From Balneolaceae bacterium (GTDB lineage Bacteria; Bacteroidota; Rhodothermia; Balneolales; Balneolaceae), in NCBI GenBank assembly GCA_034521445.1, contig JAXHMM010000003.1:310001-374000 (forward strand): 64,000 nucleotides of DNA, given 5' to 3'. This document shows positions 37,738 to 44,945 of the stretch, piece after piece (within the stretch, counting starts at the first letter, position 1; each line of letters begins with the position of its first letter). A model generated the notes under the pieces. The model did not search any database. It worked only from the letters and a program-made list of their open reading frames with translations, and was not told where the DNA came from. The position numbers and the translations under genes were made by a program.

Positions 37738-38048
37738 TTATTGGCATCTCCCTCTTATTTCAATAAGAGGGAGATGCCATTTAAAAATTGTCAAGCAGAT
37801 ATCACTTCCAATTGGTGCATCCGAACCACATGGTGTTCCCCATCCTACACACCCTTGGGGTGTACCATAATATTCTGGATACAGTGTACATTCGGTCATG
37901 CCATATGGCTGTCCACCATCATTACATGCTTCTATAGACCCGCAATGCTTGCAATTCAGGGTCAAAAAACAGTCGCACTTACTTCGCTTACCGCGAAGAA
38001 GGCCCCACTACCTACAAAAAAACATAAGGCAGCTAATAATCTTATTTC
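37738..38048 (-). pseudogene. decayed Cys-rich small secreted peptide gene
   Basis: A hydrophobic leader (LLAALCFFVGSGAFFAVSEV) and a Cys-rich tail are in different frames, joined by a shift near 37968. The tail runs LNCKHCGSIEACNDGGQ, then TECTLYPEYYGTPQGC and TPCGSD, with eight Cys in all. No start codon remains in the leader frame. The plan (short leader, small-residue cleavage zone, Cys-rich tail) recalls NVEALA-like peptides of Bacteroidota, but the motif itself is not present. It ends nine bases before the propeller gene and lies after the thioredoxin-like gene on the same strand. Confidence 0.5.
37742..37779. terminator. perfect 17-bp hairpin between peptide and propeller genes
   Basis: GGCATCTCCCTCTTAT (37743-37758), a loop of four (TTCA) and the exact complement at 37763-37778; one more pair extends the stem to 17. 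No T-run follows on either strand. It overlaps the last codons of the Cys-rich peptide frame. An intercistronic hairpin here could lower read-through or protect the upstream message. Confidence 0.55.
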
Positions 38049-38085
38049 TCAGAATGTGTTGATTTTATTACTTGTTCGTTATGGT

Positions 38086-38638
38086 TTAATGCGAAGGTAA
38101 AGCACCCGCTTTTTTTCTTCCACTCTGCGTTATTTCCCCAGAGGGGAGGAAGATTCTAAAAATCAAATCTCCATTTTTATTAAATAAAATGAGCTCATTT
38201 AAAGCTAGCTCAGAATTGAATGTCAAAAATTCATCAATAAACTCATTGTCAGGTGATATGCCAACTACTTTATCAAAAGGAAGGTCTGTAATCTTGGCAA
38301 GGTGGTCGGCAACGTATTTCTCTTCGTTGTGTAGTATCCCAATACTGGATATTTCAATTCCTCTAAAACTTTCTCCGTCATCCATCAATTCCAAATAGTC
38401 ATTAACTTCAGCATAGCAATTGCCACAATTTTTTGTATAAATGAAAAAAACAGCTCGAAAGGATAGTTCAGTGTATTGATAATTCAGGTATTTGTTTTTA
38501 AGTGTTTCAAATGTATTAACTTGATAATCTGTGCTGTAATGAATTGTGTTGTCCTGAGCTGAGATTGCATAGTTCTTTATCCCTAAGATGATTACACTGT
38601 TCCCATAGGACCAGGAAAAGAATGGATAGATTTTTCAT
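38086..38638 (-). pseudogene. decayed thioredoxin-fold protein gene
   Basis: ATG at 38638 opens a signal-like MKNLSILFLV, then the frame changes near 38612 and again at a T-run near 38445. Joined, the frames give FFIYTKNCGNCYAEVNDYLE, with a CxxC motif in thioredoxin-fold context. After it come GIEISSIGILHNEEKY, FDKVVGISPDNEFIDEFLTF and NELILFNKNGDLIFRIFLPSG, the expected later strands of a TlpA/thioredoxin-like domain. It is AT-rich and heads the broken three-gene series. Confidence 0.55.
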
Positions 38639-38734
38639 AGTACTTGGTAGTGTTAATAGAGAAATATGTATTTAGTAAAAAAATTGTATTCCACGAGCTT
38701 TTCAAGAAACCTACATAATTATACTACTTGGGCA

Positions 38735-39592
38735 ATGTTCACAGACAACACACTGAAAGGGAAAGTCATCTTTATCACAGGAGGCGGCAGCGGACTGGGC
38801 CTGCAGATGGCCCACACCTTCGCCTCGCTGGGCGCCCACATCGCCATCTGCGGGCGCACCGAATCCAAGCTGGAAAAAGCCGCCGAGCAGATTGACGATG
38901 CCGGACCCGGGCAGGTGCGTTACTACACGGCCGACGTGCGCGATTACGAGCGCATAGGAGAGGTGACCCGGGGCATCGTGGAGGAATTCGGGCAGATGGA
39001 TGGGCTGGTCAACAATGCGGCGGGCAATTTCCTGAGCGCCTCGGAAGACCTCACACCGGGCGGATTCAAGGCGGTGGTGGACATCGTGCTGCACGGTTCC
39101 TTCAACTGTACTCACCATTTTGGCAATTATTTGATCGAGGAGGAGCGGCCCGGCAATATTCTCAATATCGTGACCACCTATGCCGAGGGCACCGGTTCGG
39201 CTTTTGTGCTGCCCTCCGCCTGCGGCAAGGCGGGCGTGATGGCCATGACCCGGTCGCTGGCCTACGAATGGGCCACCTACGGCATACGGCTGAATGCCAT
39301 CGCCCCGGGGCCTTTTCCCACCGAAGGGGCCTGGACAAGGCTGGTGCCGGATCCCGATTTTGAAAGCAAATTTCTGAGTCGCATCCCGGCCGGGCGGTAT
39401 GGCGACCCGGAGGAGCTGGCCAACCTGGCCGCCTTCCTGATGTCGGACATGGCGGAGTATATCACGGGCGAGTGCGTGGTTATCGACGGGGGCGAACGCC
39501 TCGGGGCGGGCCAGTTCAATTTTATTGACGGGATGGCGCCCCGCGAGAAACTGAAGGAGTTCTTCCGTTCGATGAAGCCTGACCAGGAATAG
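38735..39592 (+). CDS. SDR oxidoreductase, 2,4-dienoyl-CoA reductase-like
   Basis: 285 residues from the ATG at 38735 (MFTDNTLKGKVIFITGGGSG); the frame is open 69 bases further into the AT-rich island. The cofactor motif TGGGSGLGL, NNAAGNFLS and the long DIVLHGSFNCTHHFGNYLI block are those of 2,4-dienoyl-CoA reductases (DECR/PDCR type). In this group the usual YxxxK is replaced, and here too the region is SACGKAGVMAM. It would help in oxidising unsaturated fatty acids, matching the nearby fad operon. Confidence 0.85.
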   Translation: MFTDNTLKGKVIFITGGGSGLGLQMAHTFASLGAHIAICGRTESKLEKAAEQIDDAGPGQVRYYTADVRDYERIGEVTRGIVEEFGQMDGLVNNAAGNFLSASEDLTPGGFKAVVDIVLHGSFNCTHHFGNYLIEEERPGNILNIVTTYAEGTGSAFVLPSACGKAGVMAMTRSLAYEWATYGIRLNAIAPGPFPTEGAWTRLVPDPDFESKFLSRIPAGRYGDPEELANLAAFLMSDMAEYITGECVVIDGGERLGAGQFNFIDGMAPREKLKEFFRSMKPDQE

Positions 39593-39619
39593 AATGCGGG
39601 CGTACGGAGGGGGATGGGA

Positions 39620-39775
39620 CTAGCCTATCAGCATGGCCAGACTCAGGATCACGAAGATGAGCGTCAGGTAGAATGCCTGCACCTGCGAAGAGGGACGCTT
39701 CAGGTGCATGAGCTGTTTGAAGACGAAGTGATTCAGTCCCAGCTTGTAGTACGGATCAAATAGATTGTCTTTCAT
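39620..39775 (-). CDS. small single-helix membrane protein (51 aa)
   Basis: A 51-codon frame from ATG 39775 to TAG 39620. The N-terminal half is polar and aromatic (MKDNLFDPYYKLGLNHFVFK). The C-terminal half is one membrane helix (FYLTLIFVILSLAMLIG) reaching the stop, with a basic patch HLKRP before it. Tail-anchored topology is inferred. Nothing else explains this 0.45-kb gap. The function is unknown. Confidence 0.5.
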   Translation of the reverse strand: MKDNLFDPYYKLGLNHFVFKQLMHLKRPSSQVQAFYLTLIFVILSLAMLIG

Positions 39776-39901
39776 GTCGATACCTCACTGCGGTTTTGCT
39801 TCCGGCAGTATGGGGGCCTGTTATTCTAATTTTGCGAGTTATTGACCGGGGGGCGCCCCTTCCTGGTCTTCTACTAATGCATGTTACGGCGTTAATATTG
39901 T

Positions 39902-40025
39902 ATTTGTTAACAATTTCTTAACATCTAAGATCTCAGGTTCAAGAAATTCAGTTATTTAGGATATGCCTGACAAGACCTTTGCGGGACCCGTTATTCACAT
40001 CCCATGTTAAGAAATTGTTAAGAAA
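39902..40025. repeat. MITE-like element with inverted ends
   Basis: TTTGTTAACAATTTCTTAAC... (39903-39924) and its near-exact reverse complement (40004-40025) match in 21 of 22 positions, including a perfect 16-base core. They enclose 79 bases without a gene. TTGT occurs directly outside both ends (39898-39901, 40026-40029), a possible target duplication. It lies just past the 3' end of the Gfo/Idh gene. Confidence 0.5.
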
Positions 40026-40042
40026 TTGTGCGCGCAGAGGGG

Positions 40043-40888
40043 TCAGCGCAGGCGCTTGCGTATGCGGTCGACCAGTTTGGCGAGCTTCATCAGGTCGTAG
40101 CCGTTGTAGATGGTGGGGCGGCGAAGCTGGATGGCTTTAAGGAAGTGAGATACGGAGAGTTCGGCCGCACGGGTGGCGTCGAAGGAGCGCTTGTCGAAGA
40201 AGAGGTGGCCTCCCTCGTTCTCCTTGCCCAGGCGCACCGACTGGTTGTCCACATCGCATTCTGCCAGGCAGGTAAAGTCGGAAGCAAAACGGGTGTGGCG
40301 CGGAAGGGAGGAGCAGGTGGTGATGAAGATGTTGGAGGTGGCCCCGCTGTCGAAACGAAGCGACAACTGTACGGCGTGCTGGGCCTCCCCGCCCAGGTTA
40401 ACCTCGTTGATGTCTAGGTGGTGTACCGTTCCCCGAATCCATTTGAGGCAGAAGGCCAGCTCGTCAATCCATAAAAACTCCGGATCGGTCTCCGTTTCCA
40501 TGAACTGCGTGTGGCCCATTTCCCTGATCACCTGGATGAACTTGGGACTTTCGATGGATTGCATCATCCACTGCGAAGCGGGCGCTATGCTGGGCCAGTG
40601 GGAGAACTGGAGCAGTACGTTGGCCTCCTCGGCTGCGTGGTAAACCTTTTCAACGGCTGCCGTGTCGGTGGGCAGCCTGGAGATGAGAAAGGTGTGGTAG
40701 CCTATCTTGATGGCTTCCAGGAGGCGCTCCATCTGCGACTCGCTCTCGTCCAGCAGCAGGCAGGCGTCCACCTCGCCTGCATTTTTTAGGAGGGGGGTGA
40801 TTACCACTTCGCCGACCGACTTGTGGTGTCGAAGATGCTCTTCCCAGGCGGCGGCTCGCTCGGCGGGGCCGATAATTCCTACTTTCAT
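40043..40888 (-). CDS. Gfo/Idh/MocA-like oxidoreductase
   Basis: 281 residues. The N-terminus is a Rossmann strand-turn (MKVGIIGPAERAAAWEEHLR), though the glycine motif is altered from GxGxxG to GPAERA. Later features fit the family: LEAIKIGYHTFLISRLP, LQFSHWPSIAPASQWM and VHHLDINEVNLGGEAQHAV. The family EKP motif is not evident (ISRLP instead), so it may be a non-catalytic or divergent member. The substrate is unknown. Confidence 0.7.
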   Translation of the reverse strand: MKVGIIGPAERAAAWEEHLRHHKSVGEVVITPLLKNAGEVDACLLLDESESQMERLLEAIKIGYHTFLISRLPTDTAAVEKVYHAAEEANVLLQFSHWPSIAPASQWMMQSIESPKFIQVIREMGHTQFMETETDPEFLWIDELAFCLKWIRGTVHHLDINEVNLGGEAQHAVQLSLRFDSGATSNIFITTCSSLPRHTRFASDFTCLAECDVDNQSVRLGKENEGGHLFFDKRSFDATRAAELSVSHFLKAIQLRRPTIYNGYDLMKLAKLVDRIRKRLR

Positions 40889-40965
40889 GGACCGGGTCCC
40901 ATAGGTTCAGTCTTGAAGTGGAATATATCAGATTCCCGATAGAATACAGAATGGGGGAGGGGGTC

Positions 40966-41148
40966 TTAGTCGGGCATGACCAGGGCGAGGATGAAATAGA
41001 GCAATACCGGGCTTCCCCAGCCCAGGAAGGTGAAGATCACAAAGATGATCCGTACGATGGTAGGATCCCATCCCAGGTACTCGGCGATGCCGCCGCAGAC
41101 CCCGGCGATCATTCGGTCAGTTGTTGATTTTTTCAGTCTTGCTCCCAT
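40966..41148 (-). CDS. PspC-domain membrane protein
   Basis: A 60-residue stand-alone PspC domain: LKKSTTDRMIAGVCGGIAEY, then LGWDPTIVRIIFVIFTFLG and SPVLLYFILALVMPD. PspC proteins sense or relay envelope stress. Here it is the bare domain without extra modules, about 70 bases downstream of the phosphatidylcholine synthase gene. Confidence 0.9.
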   Translation of the reverse strand: MGARLKKSTTDRMIAGVCGGIAEYLGWDPTIVRIIFVIFTFLGWGSPVLLYFILALVMPD

Positions 41149-41217
41149 GGGAATGGTCCGTAAGGGTTCGGATGATACAGTTTGATGGTAATGGTACGCA
41201 GCTTGCAGGCCATTGTT

Positions 41218-41865
41218 TCACTCCCCTCTCGCGTTCAGATACAGGGAGAGGCCGAAGTAGTAAAAGGGAAACAGAAACGAGCTGTAAACCAGCCATACGG
41301 GCGCGCTGTCGAGCAGGATCACCAGGGCCAGAAGCTGGGCAAAGTAGATACCCCCCAGGGCCAGTGTGAGGGTCTGCAGATGGGGCGTGCGGGTGGGATA
41401 GACGAAACGCACCGGAAGGAGGGTGACTACAGCGAATATCAGCAGTACCCCCGCGCAGATCTCTGGGGGCAGTTCAAGCAGGTAGAGATAGAGTACCACG
41501 ATGTTCCAATAGGAGGGAAATCCAGTGAAGAAATGGTCCTCCGATTTGGCATCGGCATGGGAGAACTGCAGGGCGCTGGTCAGCGTGCAGCCCAGTACCA
41601 CCCAGGCGGGAACCTGCACCACGGCATAGGCCCAGAAAAGTGGCGCTAGGGTCCATGTCACGAAATCGACAATGTTCTCCAGCAGATCGCCGCGGATAAG
41701 GGGGGCGTGACGGGATACGTTTATCCGCCGGGCCATCGTGCCATCCACGGAGTCGATGAACACCGCCGCGGCGAGAACCCAGAGCGCCTCCTGGAAATAG
41801 CCGTCCAGGGTCAGGATGACGGCCCATAGTCCCAGTGCTGCGCCCGATGCGGTGAGCACGTGCAC
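41218..41865 (-). CDS. pcs: phosphatidylcholine synthase (CDP-alcohol phosphatidyltransferase)
   Basis: 215 residues, multi-pass. The CDP-alcohol motif is present as DSVDGTMARR followed by GDLLENIVDFVT. Family blocks specific to bacterial Pcs are also seen: HVLTASGAALG at the start, FFTGFPSYWNIVVLYLYLL and LLPVRFVYPTRTPHLQTL. Pcs joins choline directly to CDP-diacylglycerol. The only usual start is a GTG at 41865. However, the Pcs-like reading continues upstream (RFAAYG), with no ATG, GTG or TTG before a stop at about 41930, so the N-terminus is uncertain. Confidence 0.82.
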   Translation of the reverse strand: MHVLTASGAALGLWAVILTLDGYFQEALWVLAAAVFIDSVDGTMARRINVSRHAPLIRGDLLENIVDFVTWTLAPLFWAYAVVQVPAWVVLGCTLTSALQFSHADAKSEDHFFTGFPSYWNIVVLYLYLLELPPEICAGVLLIFAVVTLLPVRFVYPTRTPHLQTLTLALGGIYFAQLLALVILLDSAPVWLVYSSFLFPFYYFGLSLYLNARGE

Positions 41866-41929
41866 TCCATATGCTGCAAAACGTGATCCGATAGCTGGTC
41901 CGTTGATTAAATCGAGCGAAACACGAAGT

Positions 41930-41968
41930 CAATAAAATAAAAAAAGCGGAACCTGTGAAGGCCCGCTT
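41930..41968 (-). terminator. rho-independent terminator after the M56/TonB gene
   Basis: On the minus strand AAGCGG (41968-41963) pairs with CCGCTT (41949-41944), followed directly by a T-rich run (TTTTTATTTTATT). It lies 27 bases beyond the stop at 41995. Confidence 0.7.
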
Positions 41969-41994
41969 CAGGTAAAAGATTGAAAAAGCCCGAG

Positions 41995-44241
41995 TCAGCG
42001 CTCAATTCGAATATCCCGCCGCAAAGTCCGGTAGCCTACCAGGTCGACACGAAGGGTATAGCTGCCGGGCTCCAGGTTGGAGATGTCAAACGTGCCGTCC
42101 TCCCCCGTAGCTGTGGCGCGGTCCAGATCGAGGATCATCACATTGGCCATGGGCACACGATTGCCCGTCCGCGCGTCTATCAGCATGCCGCTCACGCGTC
42201 CGCTATCCGTATCGAGTTCCTGAAGTTCCAGCTTGGGGGCGCCGGAATCGGCCATATTCTGTCGCTCTAGCCACCGTATGGAGGAGCGGCTGTCCCCGGC
42301 GCGGTCCAGGTTCAGGTCGGTTACGTCCGATAGGTCAATGACCCTTGAGTTCTGTTCCATGCCCTCCCCGTCGGGGCGTACGGGCGGAGGCGGTGGCTGT
42401 CGTCCGCTGCCGTCCTCCACCGGACCGGTTTGAAGCCGGAAGATAATGGGCAGGGAGAACTGCACGCGCACAGCTTCGCCGCGCTGCCGGCCTGGTCGGA
42501 AGCGCGCGTGCTCTTGTATGCCCTCTACGGCTGCTTCGTCAAGCAAGGGGTGGACGCTTCGAACGACCCGAGGTTCCTCCACGCGCCCCTGTCTGTTAAC
42601 GATAAATTGAATGACCACCTGTCCTTCGATGCTAGCGCGGCGCGCCGTTTCGGGGTAGTCTACACTCGACTGAAGCTCCGCCAGGCCACCTATGAGCTGG
42701 GGCTCCTCTTCCACGGCCACAAAATATTCATTTTGCTGTGACGGGGCGCCCGGCGGGGGAGGGGAGACGGAAGATCCCCCCAGCCGGTTTAGGTTGGCCT
42801 CGCGGTAACGGCGGAAGGCTTCCCAGTTGGGATAGAAGCCCGAGTGCATGACGGGACGGCCGTTCGACTCGCCCGCTTTGAATTCGAGGTCGTGACGTAC
42901 GTAGAGGGAGACTTCATCGCGGTCGGCGATAGGCCGCTGCGAGCGCACCACCACCTCCAGTCCGCTGCGGCTGATGGAGAGGGTATTGCCGCTGATGCGT
43001 CCCGCCTCCTCCGACTGCGGGAATTCGCGGCCGGAAAAGATGAAGGTGCCGTAGCGTCCCAACGTCAGCGCCCCCACGCCGTCGACCGGACCCGATATGC
43101 GGGGGGTGTCGGCGCTGTCGCCGGATGCAGAAATCACCGTAGCCCCGTTTACATCGATGGAGGGATTATCGAGGACGATTTCACCCTCCATCGGCTGTTC
43201 ATTTGTAGAATTGGAACGCTGCAGGTCGGTGCAGGCCATGATGCCGGTCACGAAGAGGGCGGTGACCATAGTGAGCAGGAGGCTGGATCGCAGGGGCGCG
43301 TTGGAGCGATTGTAGGCTTGCATCACTTCGATGCGCCTCTTGAGGGTGTTGGGTTCCACCGACATGCTCACATTGGGCAGGTGCTGGAAAACCGGGCGGG
43401 GCGCCAGCTCCAGCAGCAGTTCTGCGTACTTGCGGCGAGAGATGGATGAGTAGGAGAGCACCTCACGGTCGCAGGAGATCTCGCGGTACTCGCGTACTTC
43501 CCGGTGCAGCCTGTGTACCATGGGATGAAACCAGAAGAGGGCTTCGGCCAGCAGCAATAGCACATTCAGCGCGTAATCACTGTGCTTGATGTGCGTGAGC
43601 TCATGCCGGATGGACATATTTCTCTTTTCCCGCTGGTGTCGCAGGTAGGAGGGAAGCACGATGACCGGTCGCAGGGATCCGAAGGTGAAGGGCACCTCGG
43701 TTTCCTCCGAATAGGCCAGGCGCACGCGCCGTACATCCCGGAGCTCGTCGATCTTGGGTGTAAACTGCGTGGAGAGGGGCCGGGAGTCCAGGGAACGGGC
43801 GAACTGCCGCAGCCCGAACAGGTTGAGTCCAAGCAGCACTACCTGCCGGATGGAGACGATCAGGATGCCGGCCATCACGAGGCCGATCCAGACCATGGGT
43901 TCGCCCCATTCTACCCCCAGGGATGGGGCGGAGGCAGCCGGTTCTACGGCTGGCAGGGAAATGGGGCTCTGAATGACAATGAACTTCGCACTCAGTTCGC
44001 TCTGTGCGGCCTGCATCACCTCCTGCATCCAGGAAGTGCCGAAGGATGCCGCCAGTCCGATGGGAAGGGCCAGCAGCAGGGCGGCCCTCCCGTGGTACTG
44101 GTAGGCGATGTTAGACTGGTTACGAAGCCTCAGGAGGGCATAGACGAGGAGGGCGAGGCCGCTCCACAACGCCACGGGAAGCCAGTAGGCACTCAGGCTG
44201 GTGGCCCCGAGGTCACTCAGAAAACCTGCAATTTCCCACAT
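41995..44241 (-). CDS. BlaR1-like M56 peptidase with TonB and carboxypeptidase-regulatory domains
   Basis: 748 residues. Three N-terminal membrane helices (YWLPVALWSGLALLVYALL, AALLLALPIGLAASF, VWIGLVMAGILIVSI) surround an M56 zinc-protease domain with HELTHIKHSD (His near 213) and EYREISCDREVL. Another helix (SLLLTMVTALFVTGIM) leads to an extracytoplasmic part. That part has a TonB C-terminal domain (about 500-600: YPETARRASIEGQVVIQFIV) and a CarboxypepD-regulatory-like beta-domain (GMLIDARTGNRVPMANVMIL). Such sensors cleave a BlaI-like repressor. The repressor gene ends two bases upstream, so the two form an operon. Confidence 0.88.
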   Translation of the reverse strand: MWEIAGFLSDLGATSLSAYWLPVALWSGLALLVYALLRLRNQSNIAYQYHGRAALLLALPIGLAASFGTSWMQEVMQAAQSELSAKFIVIQSPISLPAVEPAASAPSLGVEWGEPMVWIGLVMAGILIVSIRQVVLLGLNLFGLRQFARSLDSRPLSTQFTPKIDELRDVRRVRLAYSEETEVPFTFGSLRPVIVLPSYLRHQREKRNMSIRHELTHIKHSDYALNVLLLLAEALFWFHPMVHRLHREVREYREISCDREVLSYSSISRRKYAELLLELAPRPVFQHLPNVSMSVEPNTLKRRIEVMQAYNRSNAPLRSSLLLTMVTALFVTGIMACTDLQRSNSTNEQPMEGEIVLDNPSIDVNGATVISASGDSADTPRISGPVDGVGALTLGRYGTFIFSGREFPQSEEAGRISGNTLSISRSGLEVVVRSQRPIADRDEVSLYVRHDLEFKAGESNGRPVMHSGFYPNWEAFRRYREANLNRLGGSSVSPPPPGAPSQQNEYFVAVEEEPQLIGGLAELQSSVDYPETARRASIEGQVVIQFIVNRQGRVEEPRVVRSVHPLLDEAAVEGIQEHARFRPGRQRGEAVRVQFSLPIIFRLQTGPVEDGSGRQPPPPPVRPDGEGMEQNSRVIDLSDVTDLNLDRAGDSRSSIRWLERQNMADSGAPKLELQELDTDSGRVSGMLIDARTGNRVPMANVMILDLDRATATGEDGTFDISNLEPGSYTLRVDLVGYRTLRRDIRIER

Positions 44242-44243
44242 GG

Positions 44244-44621
44244 TCAGTCATCCATACTGTCGATCATTTTTTTGATCTCCTCGCGGTCTTTGTCTGTGAG
44301 GCTTTCGCCTTTCACCAGTGTCTGGACCAGTTCCTTGGGAGAACCCTTGAATACCTTGGTCATGATGTCATTGACCAGGCTGAAGCGGACCGACTCGGGC
44401 TCCACGGCGGGGCTGTACACGTAAGTGACCCCGTCCTTGCGGTATTTGAGATAGCCCTTGTCCGCCAGGTTCTTCATTACGGTCATGATGGTGGTGTAGG
44501 CGACTTCTCGGTCTTCCAGGACACGTTTCTGTACCTGTTTGACGGTCGCTTCCCCGAAATTCCACACATGATGTAAAACTTCCATTTCTGTTTCGCCGAA
44601 AGGTGTAAGTGATTTTTTCAT
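44244..44621 (-). CDS. BlaI/MecI/CopY-family repressor
   Basis: A 125-residue winged-helix repressor: LTPFGETEMEVLHHVWNFGE, TVKQVQKRVLEDREVAYTTI (recognition helix), MTVMKNLADKGYLKYRKDG and a C-terminal dimerisation part (LVKGESLTDKDREEIKKMI). It is expected to repress its own operon until the M56 partner triggers its cleavage. No beta-lactamase or other obvious target is adjacent. Confidence 0.92.
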   Translation of the reverse strand: MKKSLTPFGETEMEVLHHVWNFGEATVKQVQKRVLEDREVAYTTIMTVMKNLADKGYLKYRKDGVTYVYSPAVEPESVRFSLVNDIMTKVFKGSPKELVQTLVKGESLTDKDREEIKKMIDSMDD

Positions 44622-44651
44622 AACTACTCCGTGATTTTTAGGTGTGCACCT

Positions 44652-44692
44652 TAATACTAAAATATTCGTACAGTATTAAAATGCAAGTATTA
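44652..44692. promoter_or_regulatory. BlaI-type operator over the repressor promoter
   Basis: TAATACT (44652-44658) and AGTATTA (44672-44678) form a perfect inverted repeat, and a second AGTATTA lies at 44686-44692. On the minus strand TTG-N19-TATTTTAG overlaps the site, about 30-70 bases before the repressor ATG. BlaI-type proteins bind TACT/AGTA-like dyads, so self-repression is likely. Confidence 0.5.
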
Positions 44693-44945
44693 TTTTTGAT
44701 TGGGGTTATTCAGGTAATATCCCCGTCCAGCTCTTCGGCCAGGCGCAGATCGACTCCCGCGGTCCCGTCTCCGGGACCATGACACCGACATTGTATTTAG
44801 CTGCATGGAATGTCCTACCTTGGAACTTCAGCAGTACCAAAGCTATTTCACAAGTGACTCCCGGTTAAGCCGGAAGGGTGTTTGGGGACCTGTGCGTGAT
44901 CAATTCATTACCTTGACAATAATATTAAGCTAACCGTTCCGATAA
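44693..44945. other. non-coding gap before the photolyase gene
   Basis: No convincing gene. A short minus-strand frame ending near 44710 (reading GVDLRLAEELDGDIT before its stop) looks like the last piece of a lost gene but cannot be assigned. TTTG at about 44880 and TACCTTGA near 44911 are a poor promoter pair for the photolyase gene. Confidence 0.3.

Noticed and set aside
41474-41932. Alternative TTG-started frame over the pcs start region
   Set aside because: It leaves the Pcs frame and its product lacks membrane helices and motifs.
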